Assembly: GCF_945859685.1 (NCBI RefSeq)
Contig: NC_079149.1
Coordinates: 85,861,073 to 85,925,072 of the forward strand
Reading direction: 5' to 3'
DNA: 64,000 nt
Source of the DNA: Eupeodes corollae
Taxonomy: Eukaryota > Arthropoda > Insecta > Diptera > Syrphidae
Part shown: positions 1 to 12,050 of the stretch, piece by piece
Layout: every line of letters starts with the position of its first letter
How positions within the stretch are numbered: position 1 is the stretch's first letter
The notes under the pieces: generated by a model
Told to the model about the DNA's origin: nothing
The model's input: only the letters and a program-made list of their open reading frames with translations
The model's database searches: none
Translations under genes and position numbers: made by a program

Positions 1-1707
1 TTACTTATATGCAAAGTTTCTCTGCACTAATGACAAACCATACCGTTTAATGTGATATGAAACCATCTGTTGGAAAACGGTTATAAAGTCTAACGAAAGT
101 AAAATAAGGCCAATTCTTAAAATCTACCCTTAATTCACTTGGCTTTATTTTACGGCACCGTATTTACTTTAATTTATCACAGGAACTTAAATTTTTTGAA
201 TTTTAATAATTGTGTGGAACTTTCATCGTGCTCCTCACTGTTGAAAGATAATGAACGTTGGTTATGGTCCATATCTAGGGGCAAGACTTGCCTGAGCATC
301 ATCCATGGTGGTAAAATATACAAATAAGTGACGAACAGATATTTGAACAAACTTTATAAACCAAGAAAGCATATTGGCTTCGTATTACCACCAGAACAAA
401 ACAACTTATATGCGAGTTTATACCTACTTACCTACATAAATAGCCACCGCACCGCGCGCTGGCCGTACTATAAATGCAGCAGTTTAACTTAGCTGCTCGG
501 ACTTGAAGGGAGAGAGAAAGAATCAAAGTCAAGTAAATCGGTCGTTGTTTTGAGTGCTGGAAAATAGCCTGAAGTTTTCATTCCGAAGGTCACCATGACC
601 ATACATTGCGAAGGATACGAGCGCAAGTGATGATTCTCCATTTATCGTTGCTTCATTTATTGTTTGCAATAAACTAAGTACGTTTCTTGTTTGGAGCGCG
701 GTGTGGAGCGGGTTCAAAAGGGTGTTGTATAGTTGGAGTAGGTAAAGATATAGTTGAGCACATACTTTGGCCAACATCATGGGAGTCATGGATGAAGATG
801 ACGACGTTGAATATATTCCACTTCCACTTTTAAAGAATGTAAGGATGCATCAACGCAATTCTTGGAAAAATTAATTAAACCAAAGATGTATAAAGCGTTT
901 AAGTAGGTACGGATTTAATGGTAAAAGGTAAAGGTACGTAGTAGGTTTATAGATACATATATAGAGTCATATTAAAGATGGGAGCTTCAAGGAAGGAGGG
1001 TTTAGGAAGACAGTAGATGAGTGTGATATGATGAGATGCACTTTGACGGCGAAGTTGTATTAAATTTTGCAAATTAATGGTTCTGCGTGAAATGGCTTAC
1101 TCTTTTTTCTGTTCTTTAGAAAAATTTACTAGCCTTGAAGTTGACTCATTATTTTATGAGAAAATCGTCAATTTATATGCTTAAGAATGAGTTTCGTTTA
1201 GAACGGTGCACTGGAACAAAGTATATAGAACTACTTACTTTTTGGAAAATTGAATTCGTATTTTAAAAAAGAAATTTTCAGCGCAAACAGTTTTGAGTTA
1301 GATTTGTAGAAAATTATTTTCATTTTATTAAGAAAGATATTGAAATATTTTCATAATAAACTAAATTTTGTTAACTGAGAGAATTTTAAATTTTCGCCGT
1401 TTGGAATTGAAAACAATTCTACAGTATTGACACTCTACTTGACACTCTGAAATTAATATTTAAATAAGATATTTTAAACAAACAAACTTTTTGAAGTAAA
1501 GACGGATTTGGTAAGCTTTCTTTTAAAATACAAAATAGAGAACTTGTACCATTTTCTTATATTATTTTGAACTATTATAAATAATAAGCTTAAAATTTTA
1601 AAGTTTTTACCAAGTGCGATAGTTTGAAAAATGGAGAATGATTTAAAAGGGATACAATGCACATTTGTCTAAAAGTTCTAAATATCAAAGTAGGAGACAA
1701 ATCAGAG
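1..1707. other. AT-rich DNA, no gene recognised
   Basis: I see no convincing coding frame or repeat family here. A TATAAA at 469-474 lies in a slightly GC-richer patch (about 445-520), but no clear initiator or following gene supports a promoter call. The open frames are short and have no recognisable motif. Confidence 0.5.
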
Positions 1708-1818
1708 ATGGATAAAGCATTATGGATCTTGGGTATGGTTCTGGCTGCCACAGCAATATACTTACTTACTTACTTACTTAGGTCCTCAGACCTGTTAAGT
1801 CCGTTGCGGACCCCTTAA
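1708..1818 (+). other. Short open frame with signal-peptide-like start, abutting a LINE tail
   Basis: An ATG in a reasonable context (cagagATGG) opens a 36-codon frame. Its first 17 residues, MDKALWILGMVLAATAI, are charged and then strongly hydrophobic, like a secretion signal or membrane anchor. From about 1760 the frame runs into the (TTAC)n tail and body of the adjacent LINE, so any gene that began here is interrupted. GGTATGG inside the frame could be a splice donor. Nothing else marks this as a gene, and a chance hydrophobic frame is quite possible. Confidence 0.18.
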
Positions 1819-4140
1819 GGGGCATAGGGCCTCTACTACGCTTACGCACCATCGTGTATGGTTTGCGGAGATGTGTTTCAGCTCCATCCAACTCTTGGCT
1901 AGTGACGCTTATTCCGCCTCGACTGTCCTGCACCATGTGCTTCTCGGTCGTCCAGCTCTTCTTCCTTCTTGTGTGTGCAGTCGTTACCTTTTTGAAGCGT
2001 ATGTCCAATCCACTTAAGTCTTCGTATTATATATTCTATAGGTTCCTGACCCGTCCTTCTATGAAGGACCTCATTTGGAATACGGATTTGCTAGAAAATC
2101 CTTAGGATCTTTCGAAGAAATCTATTCACGAATTATTGCAGCTTTCTTGTTATGGCTCTAGTAACCTTCCAAGTGCTGCACCCATAAAGAAGCACAGATT
2201 CGACATTTGTGCGAAACAGCCGTAGCTTTGTTCTTAAGCTGATGGAGTTATTCCTCCAAATTTTTGACAGCTTACCGAATACCGCTTTTGCTTTGCCGAT
2301 GCGGCAGATGACCTCTTGTTCGGTTCCGCCTTCGATGGAAACCATACCTCCAAGGTGTTGAACGCTCTTCACTTTTTCCACCGGTTGCGAGAAAATATTT
2401 ATTTGAGAGGATGGTCGGGTTTCGGAATTAATTTTCAGTCTCACATGATCCTATGAAAGAGTAAGCAAACATCGTCTGCGTAATCCAAGTGTTTTAAATA
2501 GGATGTCAAAGTCCATTGAATCCCTCCGCTACCTGACAGAGCTGAACGCAATACATCGCTTATCACCAACAAAAACAATATTTGCGACAGTATACAGCCC
2601 TGTCTGACTCCGCTTCGGATTTCAAAATCATCTGACAACCTACCATCCTACAGAACGTGGCGCTTGGATCCATCATATGTTTCTTTAACAATAGCAATTA
2701 GTTTTTCTGGAGTGCCTCTTCTCCGTAAAGCTTACCAGATATGCTCCCTGTAACCGCTATGAAAGGCCATCTCGAAGTCGATGAACAGCAGGTGTAGTTC
2801 TGATCGATATTCAACGCATTGTTCAATAATGATCCGAAGGGTGTTGATATGATCAGTACAGGAGGATCCAGCGTGGAATCCTGCTTGTTCGGCATCGAGT
2901 GTATACTCAAGGTGTTCTCTGACGCGTTCCAGTATAAATTTAGCTACTATTTTGCCAACGGCAGGTAGAACGCAAATTCCTCTCCAGTTTTCGCACTTTG
3001 TAAGATCTCTTTTTTTTGGGAGCTTGACGATAATTCCCTTTTTCCACTCATGGGGGAAGCTTTCGGTGGTCCAGGCTTCTTTTATGATCGGATGAAGCAG
3101 TTTACTTGATAACGTTGGTGCTACTTGTAAAAGCTCTACGGGAAATTCCATCAAGCCCTACCACTTTGTTGTTCTTAAGTGCTTTAATTGAGGCAACGTT
3201 CTCATCTTTACTGGGAGCTGCGCTGCGGATTCGGGGATTAGTTTCTTCAGGCGCTTCAGAAGGTATCGGCTGCACGTTGTTTGCAAACACTCGGTTTAAA
3301 ACCGAGGAAAAGTGTTCTTTCCACCTTCTAATTTACTCATTCACCGAACTTATTACAGTACCGTCTTTGGTTATTTTGCTGCTGTCGCACCAGTTTGCAG
3401 CATCTACTGCTTCTTGCACCAATGCGTTGATGTAGTTACGCTTGTCGCGGCGCACACTGCGGTGAACCTCTCTCTTTTTCATACGATACGAGGACTCCAG
3501 CTCGTTTCTTTCTTTCTCTTGTGCAGCAGTTATTCAAGTTCTTCTGTTTAAGTTCGTTGATCCTTGCCCAAGATTCTTCTGAGAGCCAAGTGTAGTTGCT
3601 TCCTTTCTTCCGACCGACTATTCTGTCAACACCTGTCATTTTCCACAGCAATAGTGTTCGTTGTCGTCATGTACTGTTCTGCTGATTGTTCTCATTTCGT
3701 GTGACAGGTTGTCCCTAAATTGTTGACGTATCGTGGGATCCCTTAGTCTGGCGATGTTAAATTTGGGGGCTCGTGTTGTTCCGTTGGATCTTCGAACTGT
3801 AGCTTTACGTAATCTTAGGGTAGTTGTCATTAAGTGGTGGTCACGGGCAAGTCCCATATCGTCGCCTCTTCTGTTTCGTACATCCAAAAGACTGCTTCTA
3901 AAACGTCAACTGATCGCGCGAAGTGGTCAATTTGGTTGGCAGACGCTTGCCTGTCCGTTAACACCCAGCTAATTTTATGACAAAGTTTGTGCTCAAAAAT
4001 AATGCCACACAAGGCTATTGGGGTTGCAGAAGTCAATGAACCTCTCACCATTATCATTGCAATTGCCGACTACGTGAGCACCCATCACATGCTAAGGCAG
4101 ATTTATCGGCAATGTCAAACTAGTGATCATTCCACTAAAG
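1760..4140 (-). mobile_element. Degenerate RTE-like non-LTR retrotransposon
   Basis: Read on the minus strand, the broken frames follow the order of a LINE protein. The end of an apurinic-type endonuclease (NDNGERFIDFC near 4060, NQIDHFA near 3930) comes first. A linker follows (3436-3887). Reverse transcriptase comes next: KNNKVVGLDGISR near 3160, WKKGIIVKLPKKRDL near 3040, SGVRQGCILSQILF near 2610 and YADDVCLL near 2475. A C-terminal part ending VLLYGCSTWKVT lies near 2170. The YADD box survives, but the protein is split over at least five frames. The 3' end is at low coordinates and carries a short (TAAG)n tail (1760-1780), typical of RTE-type elements. The endonuclease start is missing, so the copy is 5'-truncated. 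Assignment to RTE is from overall resemblance; an I-group relative is the alternative. Confidence 0.82.
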
Positions 4141-6559
4141 ATAATCTCGTAATTCAATTTCTTTGACCAAAGTATCATTCATGGAAAGGAATAGGTTAGG
4201 CTTTAAAAAGAAGATACAACAAAGAGTTTTTGAAGAATTAAATTATCAATAATACACTCTAAATAATTTCCCAGTTGACACTGTTGTTAGGATCCAAATT
4301 AAATGAGCTTATCGCTAACTTTGAAGTACGTAAGGCCAAGAGTTTAGTTAAGATAAAGATAAAGTTTGAAGTTATGTTTCAAAAATGATTTCGAACCGTG
4401 ACAGCTGTCAAACGCACCAAATCCAAAAAGAGTATCGTTAGATTAAAATCCACGTCTAAAAAAAACAACTTGTATTGATTCATGGAAAAATAAATTCAAC
4501 ATGAAAGGGTTCTTAAATTATGCGTTACCTTGAGGAGAAAAATAATACGCCATTTTAAGTGTGTAATAAAAATAGGAAACGTTTTTAGACACTATAAAAA
4601 AAAACCTATAATGTAGGACCGATGGCAATGCGTGAAATGCGTCAGATAGAAATTATCACACTTTTTGATAGCTTCATCATTTAAGACACATCGTTGAAAC
4701 TGAAGTATTTACTAGGTTTGATATAATACCAACGGAACTTAAATTTCAGGCTCTAATAACCACCACAGATGGTATTTCATATTTTTATCAAATGGGTAGA
4801 AAATAACAAATAAATAGAGTATGCCACATACAGCAGGAAATTAATAACCAAACAAAAGTACCTTTCATTCAATTTTTTCTCAACCTAGAACTTTTTTTAA
4901 AACAACTTTTTCCAAGAATCGGTAAATGAAACGATGCAAAATTAACAAAGCAAAATAAAACAAAATTAAATTAATTTTAAAACCAATGCAATCATTGCGA
5001 TCCCCAAAAAGTGAATATGCAAAGGTGTATGTATGTTGTATGTTCGGCTACGTACATAAGTCGAAATAATTAATGAACCACTGTACACAAACTGGACAGG
5101 TACACCGAAAGCAACAGCGGTCTTTGTGTATCTCGTTCTCAGAGCTCCCTAACCCAATATACATATAAGCATTTGCAATCCTTCAACATTTCGTCGTTCT
5201 TCTCATTAATACCGGGATTCTGAGCCCATACTCGTATACCCGACTTTGTGGTTCCTCTGAAATTGAAATTGTGCTTTCGGCCAAATCTATTGTATATCAG
5301 TGATTATTTCGGTCATCTCTCACCCTTCCAGCCAGATCCAACGGTCGAAATTCATTTACGAGATACCTTCCACTATTTCGACTTTAATAAACGAAAACGT
5401 CTCTTTTCGCGTAACACACGCATACCATCTCCGTCAGCGTCAGCGTCATCGTCGACTAATGTTAAAGAAACTTTAAAAACCTGAGAGTGAACCAAACATA
5501 CAAATGAAAGAAAAAAAATGTAACATTAGACTTTGGAGCCGTTTGGAATTGAACCTCACAATTTTTGGCAAACCCGCACCTTTCAAAGACAATCTTAATA
5601 AGCTGCTGGTTGATGTGGTGGGTGCCATGCCGTGCAGTGCTCGTGCGCCCGTAGCCGGTAGCCCTCTTCCCCGCTCCAGCTCAATAGCAAGACGAGACGT
5701 TAGTTTAGACACTTGAAATTTCACATTTTTGTTGCATGATAAGTCTGCTAAGGTTCTTCCGCTCCTTCGTTCAGCAGAGATGCGCCCCGCCGTACCGCAG
5801 CGAAGCCATGATTCCAGTCAGTTGAAGTCGTAGTGTTAAAGAATCCAATGTATACAGTTTTTTTTCGGAACAACATTTGCGCACCAATAAAAAGTAAAGA
5901 GGCATTCAACACTAGTGTTACGGAGCATGAGTAAGTGCACAGCATTAAAGCTATTTTCAAAAAGACTAAATGTACATACATGTGTTATAGGGTGTTTCCT
6001 TAAAAACACTGACTTTCTGCGCTAAGAACGTTAATTTAATTTAAGGTTAAGAATTGCTTAAAATACATTTAACATAATGGCACCAAATTTAGCTGAATGT
6101 TAAAGCTATTTTGAGCTTTAACACTCTACAAAACTCTAAGTCACGCAAGGGCTACTTTAACTTTTATCATTACCCTAGACTTCACTGAAAAAAAGGTGTG
6201 TGTATTTTTAATTATTCGTAAGGTAAAAGAAATTGTTTTGTTTTAAATTAAGAAAGTATTTTCGGAATACGAAGATTACGAAATATTTGAAAAATTGGCT
6301 TAGAGCAGAAAAGTGCAGAAGTGAAATAAGTTTTAATTCCCGAGAAAATCTATTCGAAGAACTGGATAATGGAGAATTTTATTCTAGGCATAGGTTTAAC
6401 ATGGTAACAGCTCAATTCTTCGAGTTCAAGAGTGTTTAGTTTTTACCGAAATTACAAGTACGGAAAAATATTCTTTTTTCTTTTTTTAATTATAGTAAAA
6501 TTATTCTATTTATAAAAGCAATGGATCAAATGGTCCAGTCTACAGTTTGAATTCAAATT
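4141..6559. other. Unassigned AT-rich DNA
   Basis: No gene recognised. A GC-richer island at about 5590-5830 contains overlapping frames on both strands without recognisable motifs. A 9-bp perfect stem (GTTAAAGCT with AGCTTTAAC) occurs at about 6098-6121. A CAGCGT/CATCGT-rich simple tract lies near 5440-5455. Confidence 0.45.
6259..6338 (+). repeat. Copy 1 of an 80-bp dispersed direct repeat
   Basis: This stretch matches 7745-7823 in the same orientation. Shared blocks include GAAATATTTGAA, TGCAGAA and AAGTGAAATAAGTT. The family is not recognised, and the pair may be two ends or fragments of an older element. Confidence 0.5.
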
Positions 6560-6800
6560 AATAGGTCCTTTGTTGAGAACGAGAACATTCCTGTATGCGC
6601 ATAATATCAGGGATGGAGTGGACCTACTGTTTTATGCGTAGCCCAAATGGCTGATTTGAAAAAGCACTTTTCATGACAAGAATTTCTTTGAATAATTTTC
6701 CAATTCCTCACATGAGGCAGTACCAGTGAAAAAAGGTGGCACAGGCCAAAAACCTCTGAAATGACAGTCCTACGCGCTAATAATCACGCCACAGGTACTA
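6560..6800 (-). mobile_element. tRNA-derived SINE, copy 1
   Basis: First of five related copies in this window, all on the minus strand. The shared landmarks, read on the plus strand, are a block near GTTGAGAAC, GGGACCTAC/GTGGACCTAC, the core TTTTCATGACAAGAATT, CAATTCCTC, GGCACAGGC, and the diverged tRNA-like head ending GCGCTAATAATCACGCCAC. The head at the high-coordinate end is the promoter end. This copy is diverged, and its B box is poorly preserved. Confidence 0.65.
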
Positions 6801-7039
6801 CTTTTGTTTGTTTTGTTTATCTCTCAAACAGTCACTTTTCGAATGCCCGTTTTTTAATTAAATGGAATTTGCAATTTACTTGTGGGCCAAACTAAAAGAT
6901 AGGTTTTAAATATTGGAGTTATGTATTTAGAAAACCGGTACGTAGTTAAATATTATGCCCTTTTTCAATTTTGTTAATTAATAAGCGCACAATCAAGGGG
7001 ATCTTACTACCTGAGACACAGTGTGAGCAGTAGAAAAGG

Positions 7040-7300
7040 GAGAAAGGGTTTAAAAAGAGGTGTAGGTGCACATTGGTTTGGAATTTCTGGATATTGCAAT
7101 GAATTGGAAAGACAGAGTATGGTGAGGCATTTCACATTCGCGCAGTACGGTTAAAGAACTAATCTCTGTTCTTCACAGTACTACCGAAGTGGGGCTTAAG
7201 GGTATTTTGATGAGCAATACTAGAAGCCCAAGCATTACTGTTAAATTGATTAAGGGGATGAACGTAGCTGGCTTAAGAAAGCCCTTAACAGTAGTTAATT
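7040..7300 (-). mobile_element. 3' fragment of a CR1/Jockey-group LINE
   Basis: The sequence resembles the 3' part of the LINE at 41,640-41,860. Both carry a GTGCACATTG/GTGTACATTG block, then ATTGCAATGAAT or ATTGCAATAACAG, GTACTACCGAAGTGGGGCT, AGCATTAC and the following GGGGATGAACG/GGGGAGGAATG block. No open frame survives. The call rests on nucleotide resemblance to the better preserved copy. Confidence 0.5.
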
Positions 7301-9570
7301 TAAAATTTTGCACCAACAACTAATATCTAATTACAAAACAATTACATATAGAAGTTTAAACCTTCCATTGCTTTTAACAAACACGTGCATCTTTTTATTC
7401 CATCTTTGAAGAAGTCAAAAACTTATTATCAACCTCCTAAGCTTTGGAAAACCCTGTTATCAATTTCAATACATTTAGAATGTGTTTTTCCAATAGGAGG
7501 TTTCATTCTAATATTAAAAAAGTGAGTATTTTTAAAGAGAAATCACCATTGTTACGACTAAAGGTATTTCATCATGAAAAACTATATCAGACAAATTTCT
7601 GCCACATCTTAATTTGCAGCAAACTTGTTATGTTATTGAAGAAGATGAAACCTTTAAAAGAAACAGCTGCCAAAATAGCAGAGTAGTTTCCACATAAAAC
7701 CTCACATTAGAGAAGCTTATATTCTCGTTGTCATTAATGGACAATTTTCGAAATACTGAAATTTAGAAATATTTGAAGAATCATCTTAGTGCAGAAATGT
7801 GCACAAGTGAAATAAGTTGTAATTAAATTTCAAAGTCAAAGATTATAAAAATATCTCATAAAAGTACTTGAATATGAACGTTAATATTTTCCAGTACAAA
7901 CTAAGTTATTTCTGAAGACAACAAGAATTTCACAAGTCACAAGCAACTAAAACATTTTCCCTTAACACCCTGTAAAAATCTAAGGATAAGAAGATAAATG
8001 CAAAATCTTCCACCACTTTGTTTTGTGATTTTTAAGCCTCTTTACCTCTTCAGAGACAGCTCTGTTAATGGGTTGGTAAGGAGGCAGTTGAGCTGCTGTT
8101 GCACTCAGACGTGGTAATATTGTTGCATATTTATATTTATTTAATATTTTTATTTCTTCTTATTTTGTTTCTCTCATTTTTGCTTTGAGGACAAGTTCAA
8201 GGATTTTTTGGGTAATCGCAGTGTGACCATTACAAAACTGGGCATGTTGTTCGAAGCTGATGCTGATTCTGATGCTTACTAAACTGTAAGAAGTATGCTT
8301 TGTGGTAGGCATCCGTGGCCGACCATTCTATCCATATACGAGTATGTGACGTGTATGACTTGGTATTTTTCTTATGAGCTTAAAACATTTATTGCGATGT
8401 GATTTCTTACGGATGCAGGATCTGTAGAATCATCGCAGATAATTGTTTCGACGGAACAAAAATGAATTGAAGTTACTCACTCTGGGCGCACCGACTTGCA
8501 GATCAGTATCTGGCGTACTTTATGTGAGGCTTTTTTTTAAGCTTGGATTTCTTTTTTCTTTATTTTATCAAGGCGGCAGGAAAAATTAATTGCGTGCATA
8601 AAAAATGCTTGTAATAAAAAATTTTATCACCCACGATGTATAGCGCGAGAGAATAAGTTAAAAAATGCAAGACAGCCGGACAGACGGACTTGGACTTGGA
8701 CAGAACTTGGAGGTTAGTGGATGGCGCTGAACGAAATGGTTTCTTGGAAAAACATGTTCTTTTTCGTGTTGAAGGTTCGTGCAGTGATGAGAGTTTTTAT
8801 TTTTTTCTGGTTTGTATATCAGTTTTAAAGTCTTATCTTTTTTAAGTGGCATTCATAAAAAGTGCACAATATTTTCATCACATATACGTATAAGTTTATA
8901 AGTACCTTGTCATACCTTACTCACATTTTTGACCAAGTGAGCATGTCCTAATATCTGCATAGCAGTCTTTATACGTTTACATTATATTCCTTAGGGCAAT
9001 CTGTTGATTCTTATGGCAGAATTTAAACCATTTTAATTGTCCATCTCTTCCAAATTTCAACAATTTGAAAACCATAAACATTATTTTAAGAAATCATTCT
9101 AATATTCCAACCATAACCAACCAAAGAGAAATATTGAATTTACTTGGACCTTTCTTTAATACAAAAATGGGGTGATTATTTTTCAAACAAGTGAAAAAAG
9201 CATAAAGTGCGAAATTATTTTTATTATTTAATGTTTTGATTAAAATCAATCCTAAAATAATTTATTTCACAAATACTACTGCTTGATGTATACCTTCACG
9301 CCTATTTCATAACACAATCCAAGACCAAAGACTCTCCTTTTGAATAGTACACAGACTATTACTTTTGAAAAGCTTTGATAAGGCATGTGAAAAAATTCCA
9401 CAAGAGAGTAATAGCCTTTTTACACCAAACCCAAAACCGAGTTTTCGGCAAAAAGTTTTCGAAAACCCGAAAATTGTTCACTCTGAACATTTACACGTTT
9501 TCATTTGACATTGAAATTTGTTTTTTTTTTTTAACTTAGAAGCTACGAGTAATTTTTAGAAAATATATGA
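7301..9570. other. Unassigned AT-rich DNA
   Basis: No gene recognised. It contains the second copy of the 80-bp direct repeat (7745-7823). Open frames such as 7444-7686 have no motif I can identify. Confidence 0.45.
7745..7823 (+). repeat. Copy 2 of an 80-bp dispersed direct repeat
   Basis: Partner of 6259-6338, about 1.4 kb away in the same orientation. It keeps GAAATATTTGAAGAA and AAGTGAAATAAGTT. Confidence 0.5.
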
Positions 9571-10126
9571 TAGAATCAACAACAAACAAAACTGTTACAA
9601 TAAAAAATAATTTTATTTAAAACATTTTCTTCTTCTTTCACAACAAATTTAATCCAAAATACTGATCTTCTGTTGTCCAAATGTGCCTTCGAATCGCCAT
9701 ATATTGTAACCATCCTTACCAACTTATAGGCGGGTTTGAGAAGATTCTGAACGAATTCGTGTAGGTCCTTATGGCCGAAGCAGAAAAGGTCGATTCCTAG
9801 TTCCAGATTCGTACCCAAATCACACTCATCCATAGCGATAACTGAAACTGATGGACTGCAATTTCTCCACGACTTTCTCTTAGGTTTCTTCTTGAGGGCT
9901 AGCCTGGCTTGTCAAAAGGACTGACGATCTTCTTGATTTTGGCATCGCTGTCCTTCAAGGGCTGATAGCTAACTGAAACAACGATCCCCTCATTGTGGAA
10001 TGTTTTTGCACACATTTTCCTAGCCCGCTGCGACTTAACTTCCACCAGAGATTTTCTTTCATACTTATTCTCGCCTTTCTCATACCTCCCAAACCCTCGT
10101 GCAGCGTTACCACTTTACTTCAATTG

Positions 10127-10270
10127 AAGTAGATCTACTTCTTTTTTTCAAATAAATTTAAAATCTACTTCCTACTTCGCACCATCATCAAAATATTGAA
10201 ATCTACTTCATTTTTAATATTTGGTTTTTTACCTACTTCAATTTTAGTAAAAATAGTTTGAATCTACTCC
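10127..10270 (+). repeat. Left subterminal ATCTACTTC cluster of the hAT element
   Basis: ATCTACTTC or close variants recur about six times: within the perfect 16-bp palindrome GAAGTAGATCTACTTC at 10,127-10,142, then near 10,162, 10,170, 10,200, 10,231 and 10,261. Such motifs next to hAT ends are usually bound by the transposase. Confidence 0.7.
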
Positions 10271-11737
10271 TTTTTTCTCTCACTCTTGTAAGTAGTCTTA
10301 AAACTTTCTAGAGAATTAAAAATCGCTTGAGTATTTGCATTTGCAGTGAAGTTACGTCTTATGTATTTTAGTGAAACCCTTTTGTCGTTTTCGACATATG
10401 TACATACATGAAAGGGCCTAGAAGGACCTTTATAATAATTTCCACTCAAAAGGGCTGTTGAAAATGTCCAGGCCGTATTTCAATAACAACGACTTGATTT
10501 TAGAATAGAATGCCCTAATTCTCATCGTTTTTCTTTCCAATAGACGAAAATTATTTATTCTTTTGTTTCGTTTTCAAACAATCCTTAACGACGTTTTCAA
10601 AGCTTATCGATCTCACAATAACAAATTTACAAAGTTTAAATTTGTAAATATATTTATCTATCCTGTATGGCAAGTATTGCATTCGTAAACAAATTCGAAT
10701 TCGAGATTTTAATCAAACATGACATTACGATGATAGGGAAGACGAAAAAAGTGTGTCCCAAGATTTTTTCAAACTAAAAATAACAGTAGTTTCAATACAA
10801 ATTTGTACGGTCAAAAATCGATAATTCGATTTTTTTCAAAAACAAACCGATAGATTTTTTTAAATTCTTGCTAAAATGTATGTTCTTAGTTTAGCTTCTT
10901 TCAATATAAAAAATAGTTTTGTATTGCTTCACAAGGCTACCAAAGCTAGAACCGTTATTTTGTTTTTAAGTTTTCTCAAGAACTAAACTATTTTTTTTCT
11001 GCCAAAAATATCATTGTTTTTATTTTTAATTTAAAAACAAATATTATTTTTTTCAAAATTGATTTCTTGAAAATGGGTTATCATTTTTTACAAAATTGAA
11101 ATGCCAGTCGTCTATTAATAAGTTCAAAATTTTATACCCAAAACGTTTTTAAACTAAAATTCAAAAACCATTTTCAAACGCAAATTTAAAAAAAAATTAA
11201 TTTTTTCTTGAGAAATGAAATGGCATTTACATTTTTCAAAACAAACTTTTTTTGCAGGTGCATTTTAATTCAATACAGGAAATAGTTTTACGCAAACATT
11301 TTTGAATACATGAGCGTGTTCATGCGAACAAGTCGTGTATTTTATTTTTTTCTGTTTGTTAATGTTATTTGATTTAAGTTGTGCTCTAGTCTTATTTTGG
11401 ATTTGATTTTTGGTTTTCAATATGAAAAGATATTTTCAAGTTGTCCAAATACAAAGATAAAAGGTTTGTTGATGTACTGAAATTGTATTACGATTACAAT
11501 AACTATTTCTTGAAGAACTCGTCCTTTGCAATAAAAACATCTTGAAGTCATTTATGAGCAACACGAGCTCAACCTTTGCTTTTGCGTTGCTAAAAACTAA
11601 GATTTAATTTAAGAAATGTTACATTAACATATTGAAGTACATATATGATATGAAGCCTTAAATAATTTTTTTTTAAATTTTTGTATTGAAATAATGTAAT
11701 TTAAAAATATGTAGAATAATATAAAAAAGTTAATTTT

Positions 11738-11800
11738 TGAAATCTACTTCCATTTTTCTCAATCTACTTCACTTTTTTCCTAAAATCTACTTCCACTTTT
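11738..11800 (+). repeat. Right subterminal ATCTACTTC cluster of the hAT element
   Basis: Three copies of (A)ATCTACTTC occur near 11,741, 11,761 and 11,785, about 20-25 bp apart and next to the right inverted repeat. They have the same plus-strand orientation as the left cluster rather than being mirrored. Confidence 0.7.
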
Positions 11801-12050
11801 TTTTGAGAAGTGGTAACGCTGCCCTCGTGATTGCACGGAGAGACCGCAAAGTCTTTCTCCAGGTAGTAAGCGAAATCGTCGGCCATTTGTGGCGACGAGT
11901 TCAAAGAAGCATCTTTTGGAAACGTCATTACGAACTATGAGCAAGTCTTCCTGGTCCTTTGTGTCGTCACGCAATAGCCATAGTGAATTCCGGTTCCTCG
12001 CTTAACAAAAAGCCAGTGCCGCAAATAGTCACCGGGGCTTTTATTCTCGA

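Larger units (their letters stand above)
10102..11821. mobile_element. Non-autonomous hAT-superfamily DNA transposon, 1,720 bp
   Basis: The ends are inverted repeats starting CAGCGTTACCACTT; the right end read inward is CAGCGTTACCACTTC. The element is flanked by a perfect 8-bp duplication CCCTCGTG (10,094-10,101 and 11,822-11,829). An 8-bp duplication with a CAG-starting inverted repeat is the signature of hAT elements. Both ends carry clustered ATCTACTTC motifs, the usual arrangement of transposase binding sites. The interior is very AT-rich, and I see no transposase (no RW or hATC dimerisation motif), so it would depend on a partner in trans. It lies inside the HPF1 pseudogene. Confidence 0.9.
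9620..12050 (-). pseudogene. HPF1: Pseudogene of histone PARylation factor 1 (HPF1), split by a hAT element
   Basis: HPF1 binds PARP1/PARP2 in the nucleus and completes their active site for serine ADP-ribosylation during DNA repair. On the minus strand the right arm (12,050-11,822) reads SPGDYLRHW, GTGIHYGY and then, one base out of frame, RDDTKDQEDLLIVRND. The left arm (10,101-9,620) reads AKTFHNEGIVVSVSY, IKKIVSPFDK and, after a further frameshift, DECDLGTNLELGIDLFCFG. The last two stretches match the conserved C-terminal half of HPF1; DE of DECD is where I place the catalytic Glu region. At least three frameshifts and a small deletion after DYLRHW rule out a working gene. The arms join at the 8-bp duplication around the hAT insert. 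AATAAA follows the frame (plus strand about 9612-9617), and an A-tract lies some 80 bases further on. A processed copy is therefore possible but not shown. Identification is from memory of the family. Confidence 0.78.

Noticed and set aside
445..520. TATAAA with GC-richer surroundings, possible core promoter
   Set aside because: No initiator at the expected distance and no recognisable gene downstream on the plus strand; TATAAA is common in DNA this AT-rich.
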